Shown here: positions 43,250 through 54,585 of the stretch, piece after piece
Layout of the letters: each line of letters begins with the position of its first letter
How positions within the stretch are numbered: the first letter of the stretch is position 1
Origin: Fonsecaea monophora
Taxonomy: Eukaryota > Ascomycota > Eurotiomycetes > Chaetothyriales > Herpotrichiellaceae
Assembly (NCBI RefSeq): GCF_001642475.1
Contig: NW_019173937.1
Coordinates: forward strand, 372,001-436,000
Direction of reading: 5' to 3'
Length of the DNA: 64,000 nucleotides
Made by a program: the position numbers and the translations under genes
Notes under the pieces: model-generated
The model's database searches: none
Seen by the model: the letters and a program-made list of their open reading frames with translations, nothing else
Told to the model about the DNA's origin: nothing

Positions 43250-45687
43250 CTACATGGCACATTCGTGGATCCCGCCGGGACCGAGTTCGTTATACTCGCT
43301 CCGGCTTAGGAATCCCTTGCTGTTACCCTGGTCCACAATAAACACCACTTTGGCAGCCACTTGAGCTCCCAAGAACCCAGCTTCTTCCATGCCGGACATG
43401 GCTGGAGTCTTCCACTCGGGGAAATACTCGGGCGGTTTCACGACTTTGATGGAGATGGGCGTTTGGGAGAATCCCCTATGTTGGTGGGAGAGTGTCGACA
43501 TGGGGTTGTTTGGATCGGACCCGACCATTGGCGTTGGTGTCCCTACCAGAGAAGGATTCATACCGGGCACTTGAAGATGGTGCGGTTGCGTGTGAGGCTG
43601 CATCATGTTCTTGGTTGCGGCAACAAGCAAAGGGTTAACACCATGACCCCCCGGATTATGGAAGGCGTGGTTTCCCTGGCCGGGAATGGGTGTGTTTGTG
43701 CCGGGCGTGGCGACCGGAGTTGTGAAATTCGAGGGAAGCTCAGAGGTAAAAATGGTGGCAGTTGACGGAGACAAAACATATCGTGAGTTGAGCACCGAGA
43801 GAAGGTTTGACGTGAAGCCTGTTGTCACGGCACAAGGCATGGTTAGCAACAGCGCTTTCTCTCAATCCCAAATCAAACCTACCTCTGATTCGACTTCCAT
43901 TTCCCAATATGATCAGATTGTCCCAGAGTGTCGCCCGCTGGGGAATGTCTGGAACACTCGAGATGGTATGATGGATCGCCTCGGCAATTATGTCAATGAT
44001 GCCCTCAGAAGCTCCTGGAGCGGGAGTCGTTGCCATGAATCGTTCAACACCAACTTCAATCTCCCGTTTTCGTTTTCGACTCAAGGGCAGACCTCCTTCC
44101 GTCGACTCCTCCACCGGCACAAAGTCCACATAGGTGAAAGAAGCGCGTTCTCGTTCTGAGTTGCGTAGTCGGACTTGTCTGGTCGCATCAACGGCGCCGC
44201 CTTTCTTCGCCGCTGCTTTTTCGGCCTTTTCCCGTTCGCGCTTTGCGAGCAACTCGGCAGCGTTGTCGCGCGCAACGATGGCGGCGACATCAAGAACACC
44301 GTCATTGTCCTCTTCATCGCCATTAGGACCTTCTTCACCAACCATGGTTCCCATCCCTGGACCTCGAGGTGCCTGTCCCGGTCTCAGTCCCTCGCCATCC
44401 TTTGCGTTCATTCCAGAATCCAACGCTCCTGTAGATGCCGCGGCAGCTGGATTGGCGGCAACAACAGCCGTACTGCTGGAGGTAGACTTTGGATAGGGAG
44501 TTCCAACAGGCAAAATCTCGCAAATCGGGCTCTTTTTCAATTGCTCTGCCATATCTTCGTCGAACCCTTGACTCTCCAACAACTGCTGTAGCCGAAGTGT
44601 CATCGCGCGTCCGCCACAACCAGAAAGCGCCATGCCCCGTCCAAGTTCGTTCACCTGAAAGTCTGTAACTGCACTGACATCACATTTCTCATGCCCGACA
44701 TCCAACACCAGCGCAGTCGGCACGCCATATGCATAGCACGCCGTCAACGCGGCGTCCATTAGACAGAAGGCTGGGATCTTCCAATGTTCAAAGACGTATT
44801 GGGTAATCATTTCATGATCTCTGGCACTCCAACACGGCTGTGCGACGAAGAGAACCGGCATGTGGAAGGGTGGAGAGATCATGTTGTAGATGTGCGAAAG
44901 AAGGGCGAAAAAACAGGGCCAATTCTCAATGTGCCCTTCCTTGATCGGGTAGACAGCGCCTTCGGTAGACCAATGGTCGTCCTCGAAAACTTCCGTGGTT
45001 TCCTCTTCGACTTCGGCCGTGGCTTCTCCTCCTTCTTGGGGTGCTGCGGGTTGTACTTCCTGGTCCGGCTGCGGAGCCATCTCAGTGTCCCCAGTCTCGG
45101 GTTTAGAGGCTTCCTCAGCTGCAGGAGCCTCTTTCATCTCGACATCCTCCAACGGAGCAGGTTCTTGTTTTGGCTCTTCAGCTTTAGCTTGCTCATCGGC
45201 CGGCGGTTCTTCCACCTTGGGCTGGGGATCTGGTTCTCCATTTGGCTGCGTGGTTTGGGGAACTTCGCCATTGGTTTGCTCAGCCTCGGCCGCTGCCCCA
45301 TCTATCTGGTCGCCATTTGCTTGTTCGGTCTTTTTATCCTCGCCATCTGGAACAGGAATATCTGGTTTGGCATCGACCTCAATCGGTTCCGGCTCAGCAG
45401 GCGCAGGGGCGGGCGCGGGTTCCGGTTCGACCACTTTCGGCTTCGTCGTGATCTTGGTTCTGATCTTGATGGGTTCCCATTCTCCAGGATTGGCGCCCGC
45501 GAACATGCGCGTGGGAAAGCGATACCTCGGAGGAGTAAAAGACTCGGGCAACCCGAGCTGTGCGGCGGTGATTTGCGAGCCAGGCGCAATGATCTAGGAG
45601 AGGGTCAGCAAAAGCGGTTCTTTGGTGTTGTCCTTTGCGCGCGGCAGTGATGCTTACGAGCACATGCTCATCTTTAAAAGGAGGCAT
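43250..45687 (-). CDS. arp9: Actin-related protein Arp9, chromatin-remodelling subunit
   Basis: Nuclear actin-like subunit of SWI/SNF- and RSC-type remodellers. Exons 45687-45658 (encoding MPPFKDEHVL), 45593-43883 and 43818-43250; both introns are 64 nt; 769 residues. The N-terminal block is IIAPGSQITAAQLGLPESFT. After it comes a long acidic Pro/Glu/Ala-rich insertion (about residues 50-190). Actin-fold segments follow: MPVLFVAQPCWSARDHE, YGVPTALVLDVGHEKCDVSA and, after splicing, LIILGNGSRIRGFTSNLL. The C-terminal third contains another insertion rich in Pro/His/Asn and ends in sequence like VVKPPEYFPEWK and VFIVDQGNSKGFLSRSEYNE. ATP-binding residues are degenerate, as usual for Arp9. Divergent from the CCCH/RBR gene, 331 bp apart. 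Confidence 0.88.
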
Positions 45688-46018
45688 CGCGGGGTTACGC
45701 GGTCACATTTATCTATCCTTGTCAATGGGACTGGCGCGGCGGATCGCAAATCATGAGGGACATTTTTCTGTCGCGCCGCAAGACGAACTGCGCATTGCGA
45801 CGCGAGGCTCTGCCAAGAATCAAGGCTGCGCTCAAAGTTGAAATGCTCTACGGCATTTTGCAGACGTGGTGTCATTGATCCACCGGACGCAAGGCAGTCT
45901 TGGCAGTCAAGCAACTGCGCAGTTTCAGTAATAATAATAGTGGGTGATGGAACTCTCATCCCCACCAGCTCTAGCCATGATCGTCCAAGGCAACTACTGC
46001 TAATAAATTCAAGACTCC
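45688..46018. promoter_or_regulatory. Shared divergent promoter, arp9 / CCCH-RBR gene
   Basis: 331 bp between opposite start codons; a short bidirectional promoter with no recognisable motif. Confidence 0.45.
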
Positions 46019-48541
46019 ATGGCACCACAAAAGCTGTGCACTTACTTTGCGAAGGGACGATGTATGAAGGGCAACCGTTGCACTTTCTCTCATGAGCGGA
46101 CCATAGACAGCGAGCAACATGTCAGCGCGGGCGCATACACTCCACGCACCGCGATTGAACACTTCGATACTACTGTAGCAGCGGTGACTCATGGCAGCCC
46201 TCTTGCTCAAATACCTCAAGACTTTCGCGCAACAATCCCTTGCAAGTTTCTTCGGGTCCCCGGTGGTTGTCGAAATGACCCATGTCCGTACCTCCATGAG
46301 CCAGATGGTTATAAAGTTGGGAGGACAGCTGATTCTGGGGTGAACGAGAACGAAGTATAACAGGAAAAAGAAGGTGAGGACGACTTTACGCGAGATCTGT
46401 CGGGGGCCCTGGTCTCCTTCAACGACATCGGTCAAATTCGCAGAGTTTCTCTCCCAACCGATTTCTCTCGTGCATGCATAACCGGTCTTCCACCCACGAT
46501 TCAAAGCGAAGCAGTGGTTCAGATGCTTCTTGGCTTCGGCTTCAATATTGACATTGAGTGTGTTCGAATCTCGAGAAGTACCGCACCGCCAAAGACAAAA
46601 GCTTTAGTAAAAGCGGAAAACCCGTCATTTGCGAAAGAGCTCAGCGACAAGCTCAAGCAGCAAAAGACCGAAGTCAGCGCAGTGCCACTTCCAATTGATA
46701 GCAGGAGGTCGAATTGCAGAAAAGTCTACATATCCTGGCACAAAGCTACCCGAAGATTTTGGCTAAACTTTGGCAGTAGCGATATTGCGAACCGCGTTGC
46801 ACAGAAATTCGCCAAAGGTCATTACAAAGTTCTAGGTCAATCCGTTACATGTTCCGGTGTGAAGGGAGGTGCTCCTCGAGGGGCAAGAGGTAGAACTTTG
46901 CACAACCCTGTCGCTTGGACAGTTACGTTATGCGATGTACCTGGCGATGCAACAAACAAAGATGTCCAAGATGGCATCTACACGCCATATGACAGACCAC
47001 GCCACATCGAGCCATCGCCCGTTAGCTACTACGCTTCAGACACACAAGTTGGCTTCGAAGTGCGTTCCCTCTTGGAAGAACACGGCCGACTGGAGAGTTT
47101 CGATCTCCCGCCCACATCCAAGGGCAGGCGAGTAAAGGCTGTCGCTTGGTTTGAGGACGAGGCAGACGCAATATCGGCGTGCTCGCTCAACAAAAAGCAG
47201 ATCTCTATCCTACAGCAGGGGAAGCTAACCCTAACACTTGTACAGTCTGTCAAGGTTAAGATCCAAACGCCAGTCTACTTCGCATCCAAGAGCAGGATTG
47301 AGGAGGAAATGAAGATCTGGGCGGGGCACCATCTCACGTCTCGTGTGTATGTGAATACCGTGCCAGGATTTACAGCAATCAAGGTTGAGGGTGCCAATGC
47401 GAATGATGTGGTCCGCGCTCGCAAAGTCCTCGATGAAATATCGCAGGGAGTTATCTTACGAGACGGCGAAAATCCCATCTGGGCATCCGCACTCGAGACT
47501 AATGGAAGCGCATACATGAAAGTCAAGGTGATTGAGAAAGAACTCGGTGTATTGATCCGCAGGGACAAATCGAAATGTCACCTTTATTTTTATGGACCCT
47601 TTGCAAAATATCAACAAGCTATTGCCCATATCAGAGAAGCGCTCAAAGATGAATCTTCTCTCAGCTCTCACATCGACCTCAGTCCCGAACAATTTTCACG
47701 CATGATCCGAGGCGGTTTCAAGTCTGTTGAACAAGCTCTAGGTAGGAATGTGGCCGTTTTCGACGTGATATCGAAGCGTCTTACAGTCGGTGGCACAAGG
47801 CAACAATACGATATGGCTTTGGCAGTCGTTAATGGCGCAGACGCTGTGGAAATTCGTGACGTCGCGGCCAGCCACTCCCTGATTGAGGGAGACTGCCCGA
47901 TCTGCTTCTGTGAGGCGGAAAACCCGGTTCAGACCTCGTGCAAGCACACTTACTGCCTCGAATGTTTTGAGGATAGCTGCAAATCCGCGGCATCGACCAG
48001 TAAAAATGATTTTCAAGTCAAGTGCCAAGGGAACGGCGGTACTTGCTCGACCATATTCACGCTCCAAGAGTTGAAAGAACGACTATCGTCTTCTGTCTTT
48101 GAAAGTGTGCTCAGATCATCCTTTGAAGAGTATCTCCAGCGTCATCCCGAGGCTTTCCACTATTGCTCCACGCCAGACTGCGACTATGTGTACCGCTGCA
48201 CGGCCGCTTCAAACTTGAGGTCACCGGCTTGCAGATGTCCCAATTGTCTCGAGTCAGTGTGCACATCCTGCCACGCACGACACGACGATCTCACGTGTGC
48301 CCAATACAAAGACATCGCCTCGGGTGGCTACGAAGCACTCGAACGGCTGAAGAAGAAGCTGAACATCAAAGACTGCCCTAAATGTACGACACCGATCGAG
48401 AAGACAGATGGATGCAATCATATAACATGTCGGGGTTGCAAGGCGCACCTGTGCTGGGTGTGTATGGCAGTCTTCAACGACGGCCCATCTTGCTATGCAC
48501 ACATGTCCGAAGCACACGGAGGTCACGGAGGGGTACCTTGA
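46019..48541 (+). CDS. CCCH zinc finger plus RING-between-RING (RBR) E3 ubiquitin ligase, interrupted by an in-frame TAA
   Basis: Predicted RNA-binding ubiquitin ligase. The N-terminus has two CCCH fingers (CTYFAKGRCMKGNRCTFSH, then CKFLRVPGGCRNDPCPYLH). A linker with RRM/KH-like regions follows, then RING1 (CPICFCEAENPVQTSC), an IBR and RING2 (CPKCTTPIEKTDGCNHITC). The catalytic cysteine is expected in the DGCNH motif, which is present. The same frame runs from 46019 to 48541, but a TAA at 46358-46360 breaks it after VNENEV. Removing a 48-nt stretch at 46316-46363 (weak donor GTTGGG, acceptor CAG) would delete the TAA, keep frame and give about 824 residues. Otherwise the gene is truncated or needs read-through. 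The RBR half lacks a well-placed start of its own (first ATG 46523). Confidence 0.8.
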
Positions 48542-48882
48542 ACTTGATGGGTTGGTGATGATTGAGACATGGCCCATCCTTAGGTGTCTGGATAACCATA
48601 GTTCATCTAGGCTAGAACACAGGATAGTAATAATACGCGTGTTGGATGTCCTGCAGACAAGCAAACTCGACCACGCCTTTTCTAAGCGTCCAGTCTCACG
48701 TGACCGCAGTCACAACTCCATGCCAGGAGCAGGTTGTATCGTTCCACAGCTTCATGGATTATAGATTTTTCCAAGAAGTTTAGGGGGGCAGACTAAATTT
48801 CCAGGGCTACAATGGCAAAATAAGTCATGGTCGTATCAAAGCTTTTCGGTTGATCTCATCTATGGAAGTTTCGTTATCAATC

Positions 48883-50286
48883 TCAATGGACCTCCTGTGC
48901 TGGCAACCAGCTTCCGCCATCATCCCTAGTAATCGTACAGTTGGAGCTCGCTCCTTGCCAAAGCTGTGAATTTCTGGCAACGGCTCCATAATCAACGCCT
49001 GCCATGACCTTTAACTCCGAAACCCCAGTCTGAACAGCAGCACCTTTCTTATCCATCCAAACTTGACGACGGATTTTGCGATGCTCTCTCTCTAACCTCA
49101 GAATAACCCACTTGATCGTCATCAGACTCGACCACGTCCACCGACGGTCAGGGTCTTCGGCAAAACCTTCCTCGCTAACCACTTGCTGCAAAGCCCGGTC
49201 TGTCGCTGCCAGTAAGAGGCGCGCCATGTGTGGGCTGCAAGCGAGTAGTCGGCTCAGAAGCTTCATGCGAAAGACCGCTGGCCTGGTCGGTGTCGAAGGC
49301 ATCGAAATCAAAGAATGAATTAGTGGGAAGTTGGTCAGGATGGAGGAGAAATCCTGTTCCGTCGAGGTCATTGACAATCGCTGTGCCAAAATCTGGAAAA
49401 GATTGCACATTGGCAAGAGCGTTGTCGTCGAGAAGGAGTGAAATATCGTCAAGGTCTGGAAGACCTGAAGCAGGTAACTGATCCCAAGGTTGTGCTTGAG
49501 ACTCAATGGAAATGCTGGCAGGCTCATAGCCCAGGTCTCCGGCTGACACTGCAGGTCACACAATACCACAGCAGGATATTGTGTCATACCGGAGACCGAG
49601 GGGAAGCTTGAGAGCGTTGCCATCGAGTCAGAGGTGGTCTGTTCACCTTCGGGATGTTCATGGATGAGGTTGAGTTGGGGGGCGAGGACAGGTGATTCGT
49701 GTTTTAGGGGGGTGGAATCCTCGGATAGAACTAAGGTTGGATGGCTGGACTCAGAGTCCGAGCAGTCGTTGAATGACGATGGAGTGAATGGCGGTTGAGC
49801 GGAGGATGCGCGCAAGTCTTGACACGTTGCTGCATCGTCCATATCGTCAAGGTCTATCTTGGGAGGTTCAGCTGGGACTGGTGGAGGGAAGTCCTCCTGA
49901 ACACCGAATCTCGACTGATAGCGACCTAGGAGTTCTCGGAGAGCGGCATTTTCTTTCTCAATCCGGATCTGCCGTGCTTCAAGTTCTGCCACGGCAGCCT
50001 TTTGTCGTTGTCGAGATTTGTCCGCTGCTCTGCGGTTTCTGAGAATTCTCTCATTCTTTCTCTGTTCCTTCTCCTCCGCGGTCTTGGCTCGTTTCCGAGG
50101 TGGGAGTATTTGTTTGATTTCAGGAACAGGTTGTCCCCAAGCCTTCCTCTTCTTCTTTTGGGGTTGCTCTTGGGGAGGGTGGCTGGCCTCCTTGTCGTCT
50201 GACAAGGGAGGTGGCGTTGGGTAGCTGCGACTGTAGCCCGCTACAGTAAGAGAAGCAGGGTCGACGATATCTGCTGGGCCAGCCAT
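48883..50286 (-). CDS. hacA: Unfolded-protein-response bZIP factor HacA/Hac1
   Basis: Nuclear activator of ER stress genes. The unspliced frame (467 residues) starts MAGPADIVDPASLTVAGYSR. The basic region is at about residues 76-96 (KNERILRNRRAADKSRQRQK) with the short zipper ELEARQIRIEKENAALREL. Removal of the 20-nt segment 49552-49571 switches frame after QYPA and gives a 363-residue protein ending at 49175, with an acidic tail containing DDISLLLDDN and NSFFDFDAFDTDQ, typical of active HacA. The unspliced C-terminus lacks that tail. Conventional introns are not needed. The mRNA 5' leader (50287-50460) could carry translational control, but I see no clear upstream ORF pairing. Convergent with the CCCH/RBR gene. 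Confidence 0.96.
   Translation of the reverse strand: MAGPADIVDPASLTVAGYSRSYPTPPPLSDDKEASHPPQEQPQKKKRKAWGQPVPEIKQILPPRKRAKTAEEKEQRKNERILRNRRAADKSRQRQKAAVAELEARQIRIEKENAALRELLGRYQSRFGVQEDFPPPVPAEPPKIDLDDMDDAATCQDLRASSAQPPFTPSSFNDCSDSESSHPTLVLSEDSTPLKHESPVLAPQLNLIHEHPEGEQTTSDSMATLSSFPSVSGMTQYPAVVLCDLQCQPETWAMSLPAFPLSLKHNLGISYLLQVFQTLTIFHSFSTTTLLPMCNLFQILAQRLSMTSTEQDFSSILTNFPLIHSLISMPSTPTRPAVFRMKLLSRLLACSPHMARLLLAATDRALQQVVSEEGFAEDPDRRWTWSSLMTIKWVILRLEREHRKIRRQVWMDKKGAAVQTGVSELKVMAGVDYGAVARNSQLWQGASSNCTITRDDGGSWLPAQEVH
49552..49571 (-). promoter_or_regulatory. hacA: Ire1-type unconventional intron of hacA (20 nt)
   Basis: Reading the minus strand, CCTG is followed by CTGTGGTATTGTGTGACCTG and then CAGTGTCAG. 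Both borders fit the Ire1 cleavage consensus CNG/CNG (CTG/CTG and CTG/CAG), the length is exactly 20 nt as in other Pezizomycotina hacA mRNAs, and excision produces the expected long acidic C-terminus. There is no GT..AG boundary, which excludes spliceosomal removal. Confidence 0.92.
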
Positions 50287-51586
50287 TTTGGTGTGATAGG
50301 CGGGGTACTTTTCGTGCGAATAATGGCAGGATTGATTAAGATAGATGGCAAGTTCGTCAAGTGGGATTAGGTGGCTGTTTATTATGGTGATGCCAAAGTG
50401 ACCACGTATCCTCTAAGGCGGACTCATGGTTGCTCAGGCCGAGCCATGCCAGTATAAAGTGGAGTGAACCATCAAAGGACAAATTAACCAAGGAAATTCA
50501 TTCAAGAGCAGAAGAGGTGTGAAGAGGAGGGTTGGTGATGAGGTCGAGTTGGGTGACTGAGGAACAGGCACCTGGAATTAAATAAGGCCAGAGTGTCGAT
50601 TTCGGTGGATGCAGGGGGTATGGTAACCATGAATCCACACCGCAGCCGCAGCAAGGGGGTTTCGGATCCAAGCCTTTGCGCCAGCCAGTCGCATCACGTC
50701 TTCTCACACATGATCCTATTTCTGGCCTCCACTCATGTCGCCATCATCCCGCCTTGAGCGCATCCCTTCCCTCAATCCTCCTCGATGTTGCCTCCTACGC
50801 GAAGTTCCCCCGTCCTCAGCTCAGCCTTAGACTCGCCAGCCGCACCTCCTTGTCCCACTCTCGTGCGCCGATGCTCATCCGATCATGCTGTTTTGGTCTA
50901 TCCGTGGCTTCAGGAGACGCGGCAGCCTGTTCCAGTTCTACCAGGTACATAATAGAAATGTCTCTCCAGACGCAGGGGAAGTTCTCCACCGGGGCAAGAA
51001 AGAGACAGAGTCAGAAAGAAACCCGAAACTTGTTACCCCATGAGGATCTCCTACGTGTTGCTAGACCTCAGCACAATATCCCATCACAGCAGTATCATAT
51101 TGCCGCAACTGTCGCGTTGCCATTGTGCTGACTGCAGCTTTTCGCTTCCTGTACCTCGTATAATCTCTATAAGCTTACTCAGTATTGCAGACGTCCCTTG
51201 GGGCTTGGACTATACACAACCAATCAAAAACTCGCAAGGTTTCTTCAATCCTTTTGTTGAGTGTTTGTCATGCTATTGCTATTTCCTATCTTCTACCTGG
51301 AGGGCTGATGCAGAATGGGGTATCACTGTAATCGACTTTTTCCCTTCCCTGACCGCCTATCAATCATGATTTGCCTTTCCGTTACACCTGCCCTGTATCT
51401 GCCTCTTTTTCTTCGAAGCTGCGAGCGTGCCGTATCCTCCTAGATTTAGGGGCAATCGTCACCTCATGATCGTACACCTCAATGCGCGCCTCAACAGCCG
51501 TTTGATCGTTCCAGATTGGGCCATGCCATTCTTTGCACATGTCCGTCAGACGAAATATTCCGAACGATATCCATGCCTAGTCTGTA
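50287..51586. other. Intergenic: hacA promoter/leader and 3' region of BRE2
   Basis: 1.3 kb. The part near 50287-50700 is presumably the hacA leader and promoter. A 151-codon plus-strand frame (50676-51131) has no ATG at its start and low-complexity Ser/Leu composition, so it is not called. Confidence 0.45.
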
Positions 51587-53388
51587 TCAGCTGTGCGGAA
51601 GACTGACAGGCGCATCCAAGACCCGCTTCTTCATCCAATCCCGGTCCTTGTAAAGCTTCTCCTGGTAAATCTCATCGACGAGGTCGTTGACCATGTCTTC
51701 AACGATCTGTTCTTGATACCGCTCACCGATTGGACGGGCGTTGGGGTGTGCAGGGCCGTCCTTCTCATAGCCGTACCACCAGGGCCCATCGAACTTGCAC
51801 TCAATCGCTCCGCCAGTGTAGTGACTAATCGCTGGATAGTATCCTAGCAAGCCGTCATCCACGTCGCCATGGCCCCCAGTGACGGCTCTGGAGCCCTTCT
51901 CGATATAAGAAGCTGGTGGGAGGAACGCGAAGAGATGTTCCCAGACCACGCCATGGTATTTCCCATTTACCCAAAGTTCGATCTTACTGCCAGGGAGGGT
52001 GCGCAGGTGAGGTAGGTCGTGGCTGGGATGGGGCTCGGTGAGGAGATCGTACTTTTTGCCGGTTTCAGGATTGATGGATTTGTTCTTTGTGTTCAACGTG
52101 GGCCGGCTGAGGTCGTAGTTGGGCGTGTATTCTGGACATTCGAAGTAGGTCATACCCTTGTGGAGGAACGGATTGCGGTCGCGGATGATGTCGTGATCCG
52201 AGGGCGCGGTGCACCCCAACATCGGTGTCAAGGCGGACCGGATAGCAGCTCGAGCATTGTGCGGTCTGACAGACTCGTCCTTGCTCTTAGCCACGTCGCC
52301 ATCTTTGGATTTTGGTCCGCTCTTAGCAGACTTTTTCCCCGCGCCTTGTTTTTTCTTCATTACCGCCGGACCGCATCTGAGATGCGGGTACTCAGCCGGG
52401 TTGTACGTGCCCTCGACGACCTTTTGGTGTACCTCCAGCGGCGGCAATGTGATCATGAGCCCTACAACATCACCTGGAGACAAGTCGTCGGGATCTTGTG
52501 CACCTTCACCCTGCATATGGTACATCATTGTGTTGAACCGCACGCTGCCATACTCTTTGGATCTTCCGCTCCTCAAAATAACGGCATATGAGTAGGCATT
52601 GCCTCCCAAATTCTCACTCCAGTGGTGTTCACGTCTGCAGAAGCCCACTCTCAGGCCACCTCGGCTCGTTGATGTTCTGTCGGAGTTCTGGGTGTCCGCA
52701 AGTGCGCGATCTGGGGCCTCTCGCCCTGGCGGAGCAATGCTGATGACTTTGGCTTCGAAGAAAAATTGGCCTTCCCGAGCAAAGACATTGGCTCTCGTAG
52801 TGTAGCTACCGAACTCCCCACTCTTGCCCAGCATGTCCTTGGTGAAGACATTCTTGAGACTCTCGACGCCACATTGGGGGTGATTCTCGTCGCTCAGGCG
52901 GGCGTAACGCGGAGGAGGCTCGTCGGCATGGAAATAAAAGGTGGTAGGATCTCGCTTCGCACGAATGTAGTAACGCTTCTCCTTACTCTCGACGCTGTTG
53001 CTCCAGGTTAGCAATTCCGCTTTCTCCACGAGAGATGAAGGAGTCTGTACTGTGTTCCGAGCGTGTAGAAGTCGGTCTTGTCACCGTTCGGGGCAGTTTT
53101 AGAGTGGTCAAAGAATTTTGGAACCTCCTTCTGGTCTTGGAGAAATTTGGGATCGTTGGGCGCAATGTAAGTGGGAAGGGCAACAGGTTTCTCGTCGTCA
53201 AGCCGGTCAACCTTGGCCGTAACCTGTTCCTTGAGCTTTTCGCTAGGTTTTTTCTCCCGGTGGCCACGGCCTGAAGACTCATCCATGCCGAGCTCAGACC
53301 TGGGCTGAGGCTTTACGTCTGGTTCGGGCGTTGCTCTCTTTCTACGGAGACAGGGAACGTTGAAGGCGACCTTGTCGCGTGTCGGCAT
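51587..53388 (-). CDS. COMPASS (Set1C) subunit Bre2/Ash2-like, SPRY domain, with frame break
   Basis: Histone H3K4 methyltransferase complex subunit. The start is set at ATG 53388 (MPTRDKVAFNVPCLRRKRAT); an upstream non-ATG extension is unlikely. A Lys/Glu-rich N-terminus leads to KFLQDQKEVPKFFDHSKT. The frame changes near 53035, after TLGTQYR, to TPSSLVEKAELLTWSNSVES, followed by the SPRY core (FFFEAKVISIAPPG, GLRVGFCRREHHWSENLGG, AYSYAVILRSGRSKEYGS). The C-terminal half has TYFECPEYTPNYDL, GSKIELWVNGKYHGVVWEHL and GYYPAISHYTGGA. The shift is one base and no convincing intron fits; a long weak-donor intron (GTTCCA...TACAG) would keep frame. It may be a sequencing error, a real mutation or an unusual splice. 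The SPRY insertion is Lys/Ser-rich. Confidence 0.85.
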
Positions 53389-53619
53389 TGTGTCGCTATT
53401 GTTGAATGGGGCACTAGTGGTGGAACGGATAAACTTCGGGCCGAAGTACTTTACAAGGAATATGGACAGGGGTGGTTGAGAGAAGAGATGCGCTGGGTGC
53501 ACATTTGGCTTCGAGCGCGATATTCACCGACACATTCACACCACTGCAAGAGATTGAGAATGAATACCGTTAAAAGTCCAGAGTAGTGTCATAAAGTCTC
53601 ATCCGTAGTGTATCCTGAT

Positions 53620-54585
53620 TTATTCGCTCCCATTCAACCATCCTGCCAGAAAGCGGTACGCGGCCAGGACATCTCCTACAGGACCAGTATCTCGTGCCAA
53701 CCCAATGAAGCTCAAAAACCAGCCTTCCACCATCCACCTCGCGACAAAGCCAGAAATTGCCAAGCCAGTCGCAATCATATACCCGCAGTTGAGTAGAATC
53801 AGCAGTGCTTCGATATTGTTGAGAAGGACTGCCCATCCCACATAGTTTGTCGCGCGAAATGCAAAACCGAATGAGTCGCTTTCCTTTGTCTCTGTCGGCC
53901 AGATGACCAACAGGATGGGAAATAACTTGGTGCAGCTGGAGACTAGCAAGGCAGTGCTGATGGCGCTAGAGCTGGCATGGCTTGTGGCAATGGTCGGGCG
54001 AGTATAGGGGATCGAGAAGGAGGCCGCTGTGGGCTTCGCATCTACGAGAGCCTGTTCTTTCTTTTCCTGATGGGAGACAAGCATCCGGACCATTGTCCGA
54101 ATAATGCCGTGCTGGGCAAACGTCGCCAGGACATTCATGGTCAAAAAGAAAAGATACTGTGCTAGAATGGGCATCTCGCTAAGCCGGGAACCCACAGCAA
54201 GGCCACCGTTTGTTACATTGGATTTCTCGATCCTTGCCCAGGTGATATAGACGTCGAAGAGGACAAGCAAGGTGCCCAGGCGCAAGATGCTGGGATCGAA
54301 CTTGTCATCGGAGCGTCCTAACCTGTTGAATAGAAGATGGCGGTAGACCTACCCTCTGGTCAAACGAAGCATGAGATTTATAGACAGCCTACTTACCTGT
54401 GGTTTGATCAATACCAGATCGATAAAAAGGACGACAAAGTCATGTTCGACATATTTGTCGGCGAACCGTTTGCAATTGGGGCATTGTGTCAAGCGCACGC
54501 CTTTACCCAGAGTTCGGTCATCTGCTTTGCTGTAAACAGTATATAGCTCCTTGACCGGAGTACTGCATGTGATGCATATGGGCAT
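53620..54585 (-). CDS. ARV1: Sterol and GPI-homeostasis protein Arv1
   Basis: ER membrane protein needed for sterol distribution and GPI assembly. Exons 54585-54397 and 54348-53620 with a 48-nt intron (GTAAGT...GGTAG), 305 residues. The zinc motif is at the N-terminus: Cys4 and Cys7 (MPICITC) and Cys35/Cys38 (CPNC), as in the ARV1 homology domain, followed by DKYVEHDFVVLFIDLVLIKP. Several hydrophobic segments follow (LGTLLVLFDVYITWA, LAQYLFFLTMNVLATFA, NYVGWAVLLNNIEALLILLN, GLAISGFVARWMVEGWFLSF). The start ATG 54585 is preferred over upstream non-ATG codons because the zinc motif begins there. Confidence 0.95.

Noticed and set aside
50676..51131. 151-codon plus-strand frame upstream of hacA
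   Set aside because: No ATG at its start and Ser/Leu/Arg-biased composition; lies in the presumed hacA promoter.
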